Made by a program: the position numbers and the translations under genes. A DNA stretch of 64,000 bases, taken from contig OZ020525.1 in the NCBI GenBank assembly GCA_963971425.1, positions 12,468,187-12,532,186 of the forward strand. Direction: 5' to 3'. Origin of the DNA: Bryoerythrophyllum caledonicum. Its lineage: Eukaryota > Streptophyta > Bryopsida > Pottiales > Pottiaceae. Below are positions 33,152 to 49,080 of this stretch, in pieces; within the stretch, counting starts at the first letter, position 1; every line of letters begins with the position of its first letter. The notes under the pieces were generated by a model. It made no database searches, was not told where the DNA came from, and saw only the letters and a program-made list of their open reading frames with translations.

Positions 33152-33915
33152 ATGAGCTTACAAGTTGCACATCATGTGACCTCATGTGTGTGAGCCTTTT
33201 GTGCCAACTTCATTTCATGCACAAACCGTGAACAATTATCTGTTTGCGCCCCAAAAGTGAGCAAAAATCAGGCGACAGAACGTACCGGAACGATGATGAA
33301 AACATCTGCCAGGACTGACTCTAACACTCTTCTTTACTTCAACTTGATTAAGTAGTGAATACAAACAATCAAACTTAATCGAACTCCACGACTGACTCTA
33401 ACATTCTTCATTACTTCAACTTGATCCAAGCACTAATTCCAAACTCAAAGTAGTGATTACAAATGCCCCCCCCCAGAATGTCGTATTTAATACACAAACT
33501 TGTTATATCTATTCTAAGAGCTAGACCTAGTCTGTTGGGTGTAGCCTAACATTTATTGTTATTTACCTCATTATATAGCTCAATCAAAATATAGATAAGT
33601 GGAGATTTCGTGTGTGCTATACAATGAAGTAAATACAATCAGATTCCCCTAAAACAACCTTATTTGTTTGCCTCCTATAAAGCGAGGTTGTTATAATGAA
33701 ATTGCTTTGGTCTTGGAATGTATAGTAAGAGCATTGAGGGCAAGCTAACTATTATATTGAAATGGCTCTTGTAACAAATACTCTTGTAATAGGAGCTCAT
33801 TGTACTAGTAAATATGAAGCCAAGCTAAAAGAGGTGGAAAAACCTTGAATCAAATGCACACATGTAACTATTTTGCTTTGACAAAGAGAGTTAGATTTTC
33901 ATATAGTGTTAGCCA
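33152..33915. other. Unassigned, should contain one retrotransposon LTR
   Basis: The 5' LTR of the minus-strand Ty3 element would be expected here, but no matching copy was found at 28.3-28.8 kb. No gene is seen. Confidence 0.35.
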
Positions 33916-34848
33916 CATTTACCCCTAAAGGATCGTGGCAATTTCAAACCAAAAACACTTCAACAATTGTTGATTCTAGTGCAATGTGTATGGAAAGAAA
34001 CAAAAAGTTTGATTTCCAGCTTTGATTACAGGATATCAATAAAGACTTATTAATTTACATATTCATAAAATTTCATAAACTTCAACTATAGTGCTTAAAC
34101 GATAATTTATAGTGTTTGAAGTAGAGAAAATGGTTCATTTTCTTCCCTGCATTGAGTGGATTAGCAGACTTTGACTTCACTTGGTGTTAAATTTTTGCAC
34201 ACACAAGGTCTAAGTTCATCCCCATCATATTAATCATGATATTGGTTCCTTATAGTCTAATTCTTAGAGGTAGAGAAGGGCTGTTGCATATTCAAAACAA
34301 TTGTGCAAGAAGTGGAAGTTCAAAATTGCCAATTCAAGTTATGTTTTTTCAAGAACTTAATATATTTCCAAATGGTTGATAAGAAGATTTACACCACATA
34401 TTGTTGTGGAAAAAATAAGAAGTTCAAAAATATGAAGATTTCTAAATTTTATATAGAAAATCATTTTTTATGGTAACTTGCTTGACAATGTGTGTTAATA
34501 TGTGAAAATGTTTGACTTGATTTAATATGCTATTTATCAATGAAGATATAATTTTTTTGACAATATGAAAGGAAACAACATTACTTTCTAGTATTGAAAA
34601 TCTCACATTTGATAGAGTGTCCTAGCAAAAGTTTTTGGAATTGGTGCCTACTCTCGAGAGGTTTTTCTTCAAGATGTCATAATCTTTTCATTAATTGTTG
34701 GATTTAGGAAAAAAATCTACTTACACAAAGCTTTTAGTATTGTCCATCTAAAGTAAAATTTCAATGAAAAATGTTATAATTCACACCACATGTACCTATC
34801 CAATTTTCAAAAGTCCCTCAAGGGAATTCTTGGAAATTTAGGGATTAA
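33916..34848 (-). mobile_element. Near-complete TTAA-type MITE, inverted
   Basis: 933 bp. One tip is TTTA-CCCCTAAAGGATCG at 33916 and the other ends TTTAGGGATTAA at 34848. The interior is continuous with the family and contains the uninterrupted empty site corresponding to the 19.3-kb insertion (near 34195-34205). No ORF. Confidence 0.85.
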
Positions 34849-37276
34849 AGAACTGAAGTAAAAAATGAAAATGAAAATTTTAGGTTAAGAATTCAAGAAG
34901 AAAAGTTTGGGAAAGATTGACACTGTAAATTTCAAATAGAAAGCAATTTTTGTTTCAATTGAACATTTTGGATCTTGAATATTTAGATGATAAATTGTTT
35001 GGCACCTCAACAAGAGTTTGGGTTTCTATTCTCAATCGACTCAAATTTTCCTTGAGAGGCCAAACTCTTGGCACCAAAACCTTCAATTACCGTTACCATC
35101 AACAAGGATTTTAAAGGAGCAATGATAGCATAAAAGGGATGCTAGAAAGCAACAAAACTTACAACTTTATTCCAATGGTTCTTAAAGGACCAAAGCATTT
35201 TAAAGGAATTTCTACTCCATTGATTAAAATTGCCAACAAGAACTTTTTGAGAATGTAATTGTAGGATCTTCTTCTAAACTTTAATGGGATGATAGAGTTA
35301 TTTGTAAAGGGAACCGGTCTTTTGTCCTCATTTTTTCATTAAAATGAAAATCTAACATGTATTTGAGTGTAGCCGCAAAGTAATCATGTGAAATAAATTC
35401 AGGATTTGAGGGTTTTAGGAGGTGTCAGTTATCACAAATGGCACAAATCTCCCAAAAACAAACAAGAACAGTGTTGAACAGTGTTGGCTGATTAGACCGG
35501 TGTGGTATGCATATTCAGCAAAGTCGCTGACATTGCTAATTGAACAAGTGGCACATACAAATGCAGAATGTCGCTGACATGGCTGACTTGAACAGTGTGT
35601 ACCATATGACAACACTCGGCATTCAATAAAAGCTAGGCTCAAACTGGAATTTGTGCACTTTGGGGCTCAAAAACCAATCTGTCCAATGTTCTATTCAAGG
35701 TCAACCCTAAAACCCTACGAGTGGACTTGGCAACCCTAGCTTTTCCATTTTACAGGTCAGAAACTAGAGATTTGGGGTACTTTGCAAATAACTCTGATGT
35801 TGCAAAAATATTGTGAAATTTGACTATACAAATTGAAAAATATTTACAATAAAAGTGGAATGACTTGTAACCTGTAGGTACATTTGGTCCTTTAAGGGTC
35901 AATGTAGCTATTTTTCAGATGCATAATTTTAGAAAAGGGATAATGAAGTTGGATTTTGGTACTCACTGAAAAAATTAAAAAAGGACTCTCTACAAAATGT
36001 ATGTTGCATTCGCAATCGTGAACTAACTTACTCATTAACATGAACAAAACTTTTGTGAACATCATGAACAAAACTTTTGCAACATCATCTCATAAAAGTG
36101 AGTTTGTAAAGCCCTCTCAAAAATAACCCAACATTCTCCTTTAAAAATAAATAATGAAAAATTGATATGCTACATAGACTTAATTGACAACCACAACTTC
36201 CAACCGCATTTCTCATCTTTATCTATTAAAATCAGCTCTACATAGCTCTAAATGTCTCTAATAGGGACAACTCATGACCTCTTCTTCCTTCTCAAAGACA
36301 ACTAAAACTACATCTAACATGAGTTAGAAAATCATCAAGCTCTTTTGTACTTGTTAAGGTTTTGAGTGGAGACACCACCAAACTCTTCTTTTTCTAATAG
36401 AAATTAAGAGTGAGGAAAGAAAGAGTATAATAATACAAAAGAAGGGGTATCCTTTTTTAACTTTGAGTGACTTCATAAATAACCCTAACATGATCATGAT
36501 GTTGAGGAACTAATTGCAAATGTCCTCTCTAATAACAATCATTAACCTTGAATGCCCATAAGTACAACAATTATTTCCATTATCTCTTATAATAAAGGGA
36601 CAAATGGCAAGACAAGGGCTTAACTAAGAACTGCCCATGCCCCATTGGAGACACGGAGGTCCACTAGTAGCTCATAAATTGCAAATGAGTAACTATGCAA
36701 TGTGCCTTGTTTATTCCAACTTGAACTGCTAATAAAACTTGGACTGATTCAAAACAAAGTCAGAATTTTTAGTTGAGATAACTTGTAGATAAACTTTCTT
36801 TTATCCAAATTCCTATGATAAAATGTTGAGCTAATTGTGATTCTCAGAGTAAATATGATAATGACTATAGAGACTTCTAAAAAGACGTGAAACCTCTATA
36901 TTGAATAATGCGTGAGATTGTTTTTTTTTTTTATGACAACATTGAGATCTCTTAAGTCATCGATGAGCATATGAGGTATCCATGGAAAGCTCTTGAAACA
37001 GAGAGGTGTTTGCACAAGATTAATGTGGAGAAAAAATCCATGGACCACACCAGTTACTTAAGTTGATCCCGAACAACACACGTTACCTTAGTTGATCACT
37101 AATAGAAAGAACAAATTTACCATACAAAATTGGATAGACTGAATGCAGATGAAAATTTTCTAACTTCATTGATAAAGATCATTGACCAGCCGTTTATAAT
37201 TCTATTGTGGGAAAGATAATGGCTCCATATGAGATTGGGAATATAATACCTGTGGAAGATGATTCTGGAATAAAAG
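34849..37276. other. Intergenic, no supported gene
   Basis: Contains a solo TTAA-family-like end (TTTGGTCCTTTAAGGGTCAA, near 35885-35904) and a family Y repeat copy at about 36355-36487. The rest is AT-rich without recognised exons. Confidence 0.45.
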
Positions 37277-40760
<3,484 letters not shown>

Positions 40761-43271
40761 ACAAACCCAACCTCAAACCTCCCAAATCCGCAACCACCCA
40801 ACAAAACCCACACTCAAATCAGCAATCTGCATCCACCTCCGGCTTCGAGAGACCAGAAATCACGCATCGTCTGGTGCCAATCCACGAACAAAACGACAAC
40901 TGTCGGTAGAACTCGCTTCAATCCCAACGAGAGCCACCACATCTGGAGACAGAAACTAGAGATCGCGTTGATCCTGATTCGAGATTGATGTCAACCATGA
41001 CGCGATCCTGGTACTGTACGCGGTAAACTGAGAATGGGATGGACGAGCGGCGTAGGTGAGGAATTCCCGGAATCGTTCGCCGTTGTGCACCAACACACAC
41101 GCCCAATGCGTCCGTCGCGTGAGGATGAAGTCCGTCAGTCGTCGCCGCAACTTGGACGTCGTCGATGCGTTGAATTCCCCGGACCACTGTAGCGTAGTAT
41201 TGGCGAGGTGAGATTTGTGGGGCTTGATCATCCCAATCCTTGCCGAAAAACATTGCAAATCTCTCTCGCAACACACATTGCAACAGTCTGTCGCAGAAAG
41301 AGCAATTGCTGCAAATCTTGCAAAAGTGCACGATCAATGCTCGCAACAATTCCTCTGCCAAACCAGAAATCAATTTTTGCGAAAGCACGATCTGTGTCTG
41401 CACAATTCATGTACGAAATATCTATGTTCGTGGAATCTATGTTCGTGACAGCTACGTTTCTGTATTCTATGTTTACTCATTTGATGTTCATTGAGGGAAT
41501 TTGGACTGGATTGGAAGATTATAGCATTTGACAGGTTTCTACAACACAATAATACATTGCCTTCACATGCATAAAAAGGATTCGACGTCCATCACAGTTT
41601 CACTAGTGACAACACAAAGATATATGTTTCATGGTACATGGAGCATTGAAAAGTCTATACAATCTGTTTAAACATCTCTTTTTCTGCTACATGCCTACAC
41701 ATCCGAGCCTAAGCCAAAACCATCCTGCAAAAAATCACTCTTTTATGGTAGCATCACCGTCGTTCTTTGCAATGGAATTGTTATTTGTACGTAGCAAACT
41801 GATCGTGGTGTGCTATGGAATCATGTTCAAATAGATGCGGCTGAAGAGGACTCTAATTAATCCTCGTTGATCTACTGTAATTCTTGAAAGAACCACCTTC
41901 AGCAACCACTTCTAGCCTCTTGGGAGGTAAAGGGTTAAAAAGCCAGAGGCCCTTGTTTGCCCCTACATTGCATGTACCAATTTGTGGAGGACAAAAAGAA
42001 CATCAAAAACACAGATTTCAAAAAACTATCTGAAAGGTGACAAAACAAATCTAAAGGTAAAAATCATGCTTTCACATAATCAAACCCTTGCGACCCTACT
42101 ATGCTTGCAATTTTGAAACAACCGGTGTTAATTCTCTAGCACTTTTGAACAATTTTTGAAACCATAGAAAAATCATCTGAACAATAATTGAATTCATAAA
42201 AAAAATCTTGTCTACAACTTCAATGCTTCCAACCTCCAAAATCCAGGTCATGAGGAAGAGTCATGAAATACCTTAGTTCACCATACGCTACAAATGTAGA
42301 CAAAATTCCCAATCAAAAAAATGACATTGTCCTGCATCACAAACACAGCATAACATTTGTAAATGAAAAGCTGAACCAAGACTTCCTCTTCTTCTTCTTC
42401 CTCCACATACATGACATTAATATGATCAATCTAGTTTCATTGAAAAAAGCCCCCCAAAGGAGCAAAAAGCAACGCCCACATGACATCCCACAAAACATTT
42501 AGTACCTGGCAACATCCAAACAGAAAAATGACAGCTGAACAACCCCTGTAAAAACGGCTAAAACACAAACAAAAACATCACCCAAACCCACATGCTGTAT
42601 AATGAGGATGGAATACCAGTAAAAATTTACTTACAACTTACTAAACACTGGCTGCTTACAGTGAACGCCAACAACAAAGCCTGACAAAATATACTGTAAA
42701 TGTACCAAAAACAAAAAACAAAAACAAAAAAAAACCAACTCCACATTGATGTAAGGGGCCATCCCACCCAAAAAAGACGTTAGCAACAAATTGCCAAAGA
42801 AAGAGAAACACGCTCCACATTGATGTAAGGGGCCATCCCACCCGAAAAAGACGTTAGCAACAAATTGCTAAAGAAAGAGAAACACACTAGAGTTAGTAAA
42901 CCTTTCTTACAAACAACGACTAGAATGCAAAACTCAAAGAAATTCTAACTTGGACTTGAAAACATTAACGTGGAAATATGTGCCGAACAACATCATGGAC
43001 TTGCTCACATACGTGCCCTAAAATATGGACTTTCCCCACAAGAACACAAGAGAAATTTATGCAACGTTGAACTTCCTAAATGGGCCATGAATGGTACATT
43101 TTTCACAGGAGCAGGGTACAGCTTATGTAGTAATAATATAAAAAGCAAACAAGCTTGCTTGACTTGGAACAAGCTGGTAAATTTTTTTCCCCACCTGCAA
43201 GTTATGAATGATTGGTGTTGGCGGCGTCAATTACAGAGCCAGACTTTTACTTTTTCCCTGTTTCTACTTTC
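40761..43271. other. Intergenic between the hydroxylase and Bruno/CELF-like genes
   Basis: The GC-richer first few hundred bases (40761-41210) are the likely promoter and 5' leader of the prolyl 4-hydroxylase. Overlapping frames of 60-160 codons there show no consistent similarity. The rest is AT-rich with one 74-bp tandem duplication. Confidence 0.5.
42739..42886 (+). repeat. Tandem duplication of 74 bp
   Basis: Two adjacent copies starting CTCCACATTGATGTAAGGGG at 42739 and 42813, differing at only a few positions, so the duplication is recent. Non-coding. Confidence 0.9.
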
Positions 43272-46200
43272 TCAATAGGGCTTGCTTTGTTTAGTATCCC
43301 TCTTGAGCTGCACCTTCAACCTTTTCCCACTCAGCTGGAACCCATTCATTACATTTATTGCTGCTTGGGCAGCCTCCGGGGTATCGTAACTTACGAAACC
43401 TGAAAAAAGTATAAAAAGTCATAATGTGAGAACATATGAAAAAGTAACTAGTGAGAAAGCCTATACAAAGCGGCAATGTTTATCACAAAGAGGGTGAATG
43501 AATATATATATTGAAATAATGTACGATAATGATGCTTTCGGAAAAAGAGTAGAACTAAAATAACATGAAAAAAAGAGCATTGAAAAGGAGGGTGATAAGG
43601 GGGGGAAAGAAAAGGCTTGAGAAAAATACCAAAGCACTTGCTTGCTCCCGTTGTCTTGTCTACAAAGACTTTAGCACTAATAACATTTCCAAACGACAAA
43701 AAGGCGGTGGATAACTCGTGGTCACCGAATTCGGGCGGTATGTGGTAAATAAAAAGGTTAGCACCTGCTGGACCTGTAAAACAAGCAAGGGTTTAGGGTT
43801 TAGGGTTTAGAGGCACACTTGAATAGAGGTAGCACTACTAGCTCCTAGATGGTTGAAAATCCCTACATAAATATCCATCCAAAACTTCAGATTCATCTTG
43901 ATTATTTTATTATGTGAGTCATAATAATCTTAAGCTTTCAAGGGGAATCTTTTCACACACATTAGAGTACATTCTTTTCTGTAAAGTCACAGAGAAGATA
44001 CTTCTCTATTGATGCCCACTCGAAAATAGTTGTTAGAACAATAGTTATAATGAAAAAAAAAAGCTTCCAAACCCAAGGTAAAAAAAAGTACAATCTTGAG
44101 AAGGACAGGTTATGTTGTACCATGAATCTTATCTGACTTTTTCCTCTTTGAACTGATCACTAAGAGCTATTTACAGCTCTTTCTCAGGATAAAAATGAGA
44201 AAAGAGGTGAAAATTCACAGTATCTTTGCCTCACTTCACATGAAAGCTTTTGTGTGATGAAAGCTTGCTTACCTTCGGTTTGAGGACCTGCACTAGTTCT
44301 AACCGCCGCCGCCGCAGCGTTGTTATTCATCCCGGGTGGTGGAATTTGAGGAGGAAAGGACTGGCCCTGATGCTGATGGCCCATCATCTGGCCCTGATAT
44401 GGCACCGAAAATTGCTGGCCTCCAAAGAGAAGTGGGATGGGTGCATAAGTTGTGAGGTCCGGTTGTGCTCCGGACATGGCACCAACCATGTTAGGTGGTT
44501 GCGGGTACGTCATTGCGAAGTTGCCCATGGGCTGCACAACATATCCCATATCCCATTAAGGTCAATCCCCATGACCAACAAGTTAAGCAATGTGCATATA
44601 TGAAGAGAACAAATAATAATACATTTATTTCATTCATTTTTCAATAATAGCCAATAAGATTACAATTTCAACCTAAGTAATTTCATATCTTTCCAATCAT
44701 ATGTGAATTTTCAAAGTGTGCTGCCATGTTTAGTCGGTGACCCACAATAGGTAAAACCCCATAAGCACCGACAAAAAGTAAGGGGTCTTGACTAACAACA
44801 AACTTGAATGGATGGTAATGGGATGGAAGTGGGTTGGATATACCCCAATTTTATAAGTGTTGGTTATGAGTTTTGGTTGGTTACTGGGGTTACCTTATTT
44901 TATCTAGAACTAAGGAAAACCAACTAGTTGAGAGGATGAGAGAATACGAAGCATTATACGAAATGTTGGTTTTACCTGATAAGGATAGCCATTGTAAGGA
45001 GGTGGGCCTGTGACATAGCCCATGGGTACAGCGCCAAAGAGTGAGGGTTGCTGCTGCTGACCAGGGATTGGGGGAGACACTGATTGCGCCTTCTGCACTT
45101 TGCGCGCCTGCCTTTCTTTCTCCGTGTCCGCCCACTTCACCACCAATGCAGATGGTGAGCCCTGAACACAAGGACCACAACCAACTTCTCAGTTCAATCA
45201 GCAAACAACAAACTAAAATCTCATCGTATTGTTCTCTTCTACGTTTAACCCTTGAAGGAAACGCGACCATGGACGGAAAGTACAATGTATTCATTGCCTT
45301 GATGATGTTCTGCATAGTCTATTAAAGGGTTAACTAGATCTCTACACTAATCAAGCAAGTTCCCAAGTGTCCTTGGCATGAACCACCACTCAACCATAAG
45401 GCTCCAACTCAAAATGCTCCATTTGCATCTTTTCTTTTTTTATTTTAGTAAGTACAATCTGCTCCCTTTACAACAGCCTCATTTGTTCTATATATAGAGG
45501 TTGTTATATTGAGCAGTTGTTATAGTGGAAAGGGTGGGTAATCAGTGTTACACTTGTTGTAAAGAGGAAAGATTTGTTTTGACCCAAGCTGCTTGCTACA
45601 ATGAAATTGTTGTTGTATCATATGCTTGTATAAAGGGAGCTGATTATACCTCCATTTTGTGAACTCCATTCAAAGCCTCAATTGCGGCAATAGCTTGTTC
45701 CTTGGTCTCATATTTCAGGAAGGCACACCCTGGAAAGACAATTCAGTTACCACCACGAAGTAAAGCACTAAACATTTACTCCTGATGGACAATAGTAGGT
45801 CATGATTTCACCTTTGCTGGTTGGCTGGGAGCCTTTAATAACAGAGAGTTCCTTGATAGCCCCAAACGGCGAGAAAACGGCTAGCACATCTGCTTTAGAT
45901 GCGCCTTTAGGAAGCATGCCAATAAAAAGCTTGTGTTCTGCCAATCAATAAAAAAAATGATATAAGTGAAATTACAAGTAGAAAGATAGAAAAAATCAAC
46001 AGTGGAAAGATAGAAAGTTGGTTGCAGCACCTAATCGTTCCATTTCGCCGTCTGCGTATTTCACTTGCAAGGCACTAGCCACCTGTTACAATACAAATGA
46101 GTCAGAAATACTGATTGCAAATCCACAGTGAGTGAGACCTTAAATTATGAAACAACTAATGCTGCAACTTGCACACAAATGAAGATGGAATCTAAGAATG

Positions 46201-46938
46201 ATGGTGCTTAACTGGTTGGAGAGTACGTTTGTTGTGGAAAATCTCAATAGCATTGTCTGCCTCTAGCCTTGTAGTGTACGTGAGAAAACAGCACCCTGCA
46301 ACAACAGACATTTTTCACTTAACAAAGCAGCTACAATCTTGTAAAGGTCAACTGCAGTTTGAATAAGCTATTCCCCTCTTCTTCTTTTTTAATTAAAATC
46401 ACCTCCAAATAGCTCGCAATGAATCAAACGAGATAACAGCCTCAAAGACGGTTTGAATCCCTTTGACTTGTGTTTGGAGACCACAAGCAACTAGACTAGC
46501 TATCATGGTTGATCTCAAAGACAACCTGTGACCACCAAGCTCTTCTATTCTTCATCGAAGGAGTCCAACCTCTTCTATTGATTTAGAGGGAGGAAAGAGA
46601 GTAGTCAAAGGAGGGAGTATCTAAATGACTTTACAAAATAACTTTCAATGGGAGGTGATGTATGCATTGGTTTCGTGTGAGGAAAGAGCAGAAAAAAAAA
46701 AAGTATCTTAATGACTATGATATTATCAAATGGAGGTGATGGTATGCAAGTTACCTCGGGATTGCTTCGTGAGCTTGTCCTTGATGATATTGATCTCATA
46801 CACAGTGCCTGCTTCGGAGAATATCTCCGCTAATTGCTGCTCATTCATCTGCTTGGGCAGCTGCCCCACGAACAGCTTCACAGAATCCACGGCCCGACTA
46901 CTGCCTCCTCCATTTTCCTCCATTTTCACACCCTCCAT
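43272..46938 (-). CDS. Bruno/CELF-like RNA-binding protein with three RRMs, nine exons
   Basis: Cytoplasmic or nuclear mRNA-binding protein of the CELF/Bruno family; plant members (for example Arabidopsis BRN1/BRN2) bind U- and UG-rich 3' UTR elements and affect mRNA decay. Exons on the minus strand: 46938-46755, 46295-46213, 46082-46031, 45937-45812, 45729-45650, 45161-44976, 44531-44273, 43773-43630, 43399-43272, giving 413 codons plus stop. Introns are GT-AG with matching phase. RRM1: [29 protein letters not shown]2: [42 protein letters not shown] Gln/Pro/Gly-rich linker follows (PGQQQQPS, poly-Ala). RRM3: [24 protein letters not shown], ending [11 protein letters not shown], the conserved C-terminus of the family. 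It looks intact. Confidence 0.96.
43793..43812 (+). repeat. Short interstitial telomere-like run
   Basis: Roughly three TTTAGGG units (GGTTTAGGGTTTAGGG) lie inside intron 7 of the Bruno/CELF-like gene. They match the plant-type telomere repeat. Three units are too few to mean a former chromosome end. Confidence 0.6.
46525..46640 (+). repeat. Dispersed repeat family Y, copy in intron 1 of the Bruno/CELF-like gene
   Basis: Begins ACCACCAAGCTCTTC and continues with a GAGGAAAGAGAGTA block and GACTTTACAAAATAAC, the same order as the copies at 3392-3510 and 36355-36487. Confidence 0.5.
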
Positions 46939-48255
46939 GGCTGCAATCCATCATTCAAAATCATGCAACAAAAACCAAGCTCTAAGCTTGGATGAACAAC
47001 AAACCAATACTACTCTACTCTATGCACTGTAGTATTTTGTTGCAGTCCCCGAGCCAAATTGATTTTGGCTAAAAAAAAGAACCAGTCAAACAACAGTTTC
47101 TCAAACAACCCAACCAACTTACCAACTCCCTAACACAAAAAGATTCTAGAAAACACTAGCAAACACCTGCAAACTCCGCATGCACAGGCTCCTCACAACC
47201 ATTCCCAACCCACCTTCAAAAACGAAACCCAAATAATCAAACTCAGAAACACAAAAAATTCCAACAAAAAAAACAAAACCAAAAAAAAAAAAAAAAAACC
47301 CTCTTAAACAATAACTTCCAAAAAAAAACAATCAAGGTTCATCTCCATTCTAAAGCCTGCTAGCCGCCAATAAATGACCAAAAAAGAGAGCCTGTTACTA
47401 GACAGAATCTAGAGAGGAGGAAGAAGCATCCCACCTAGAAAGAAAGAAAGAAAGCAAGAAAGAAAGAGAGAAAGAAAAGAAAAGAAAAGATCGGTGTGAA
47501 TAAGTTGGTTGGATCGTTCTTCCCCTAGACAGTGACTGAATTCCACCTAGTACACCATTCTAATAGCAAATAATGTAAGAGGAGGGAGGGAGCAAACAAG
47601 TTGGAGTGCTACCTGGAGGGCTGAGGTGGGTGAGGAGCGATCCAACGATGGGGATGGTCACAACCAACAGTTGGATGGAGTAATGGTGATGTGGGCGTGT
47701 GAGTGTGAGTGTAGGTGTGTGTGTGTGCGCGCGCGCGCGTGAGAAGGAGCTTGGAAAAGGGCGGAGGAGGAGTCGGCAACAAGGGCAGCTTTGGAGGTAC
47801 CTGAACTGACGAGTGCCGTGCTACAGTACGAGTACTACAGTTGTGTGCAAGCTGTGTAGAAGCACATCCTAGGGCTCCACTGGCAACGACCCAGTCTCTC
47901 GGGCCACATGGGAACGTCGACTGGTGTGGGAACGTGAAGGGAACGGCGATGTTGGCGTGAGAACTTTTAGGGAACCTGTAGGAACTTTGAGGACGTCGAG
48001 ATCTTGTTGGAGACTGTTTCTAACAGAGTACTGTACTCTGAAATGTTGAGCGACTGTAACCCTTAAGCGTCAGTCGGGAAGAAGGAGAAGAACTTGAGTC
48101 TCCGAAGGAGAGTAGCGTGAATATAGCGTTTGTTCATTCTCTTCACTAAGTATATGGCCACGGGACATAGGCTAGTGTGATAGAACTACTTCCCCCTTTT
48201 GAGGGTAAACACTTTTCAACACTAAGTGCTTCCCTACACTAATTGCCTTAGAGAC
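46939..48255. other. 5' region of the Bruno/CELF-like gene
   Basis: Contains an imperfect AAAG tract at about 47437-47490 and an alternating GTGTGCGCGC tract at about 47712-47740, able to form Z-DNA. Pyrimidine/purine-rich sequence around 47260-47520 could be the 5' leader or an upstream intron. No separate gene is supported. Confidence 0.45.
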
Positions 48256-48355
48256 AACCGACATGTCATCTCCCCCAAGGGCTTTGTGGGTCCCCATACA
48301 ACGAGGCCTTGGGACCCCCCACCATAATTGGGTGGACTATGGTGGTAGGCACCAC

Positions 48356-48426
48356 GCCGGCAATAGGACTTGAACTCACAACCACCTCACCGGTGTGCCA
48401 TGACTCAAACCACCCGTGGTGCCGAC
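48356..48426 (-). tRNA. tRNA-like sequence (tRNA pseudogene or SINE head)
   Basis: 71 nt on the minus strand. The ends GTCGGCA and TGCCGGC can pair as an acceptor stem with one G-U pair. GTGGTTTGAGTCAT resembles the D-arm box A region and GAGTTCAAGTCC matches box B at tRNA-like spacing. The T-stem has mismatches, so it is not a good functional tRNA. It is followed by a ~100-bp body (48260-48355), as in a tRNA-derived SINE. Confidence 0.5.
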
Positions 48427-48449
48427 AGTTGAGAACTTTATATACAGGG

Positions 48450-48635
48450 ATGTATTTTACTCTGTAGGATATCAAAAAAATACTACAGTCTAGTAAGACT
48501 TACACCTTCGGATTGAAAATTCTTCAACTAACAACTTTCATTTGGAGGTTATTTCAATATCTCAATCTTATCAAGTTCAAATACAACATTATACATGTAG
48601 AATAATGTGGCGACCACCAGCACCTTCTGACATTT
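48450..48635 (+). repeat. Dispersed repeat family X, copy 3
   Basis: Shares TTTACTCTGTAGGATA, GATTGAAAATTCTTCAAC, TTTCATTTGGAGGTTATTTC and CATTATACATGTAGAATAA with copies 1 and 2. A TTAA-type element end (TTAACCCCTAGAGGACCAGG) follows at 48651. Confidence 0.65.
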
Positions 48636-48650
48636 GAGTATTAACCCCTA

Positions 48651-49080
48651 GAGGACCAGGTGTTTGTTGTTTTATCATTATTTTTGTTGTTATACGCATC
48701 TCTTCAAAAATGCACATTGCTTATTTTAGAGGTAATAGGTTGGATTACCTTATGTTGTATTTCATACACATGCAGAACAATTTTTCTTTTAAACTTTGAT
48801 TGAAATTTGCTTTAAAGAAACTCTTAATTTTTTTGTGATTGTTAATATCTCTCGTCCCATATAGAAATTACGGTTTATTTGTGTAAGTTTTGAAATATTT
48901 CTATATATATATAATCAAGTATATAAAAATAAAAAATCATCAAAATTCATGCATCACGGTTTACACCACATATCGTATGTTAATGCAAAGCTATCAACCT
49001 AGTACATGTCTAAACCTTGGAGTATGGAAACTTAAGAGTGAAGAGTCATGAGGGTTCAGGGTGCTCCACTTTTTCTAGTG
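48651..49080 (+). mobile_element. Diverged TTAA-type element, left end only
   Basis: TTAACCCCTAGAGGACCAGG is a clear family tip, but the following sequence soon leaves the family and no matching right end was found. The right limit given is arbitrary. Confidence 0.4.

Noticed and set aside
43793..43812. Former chromosome end or telomere fusion from the TTTAGGG run
   Set aside because: Only about three units within an intron of an intact gene; chance or slippage is enough to explain it.
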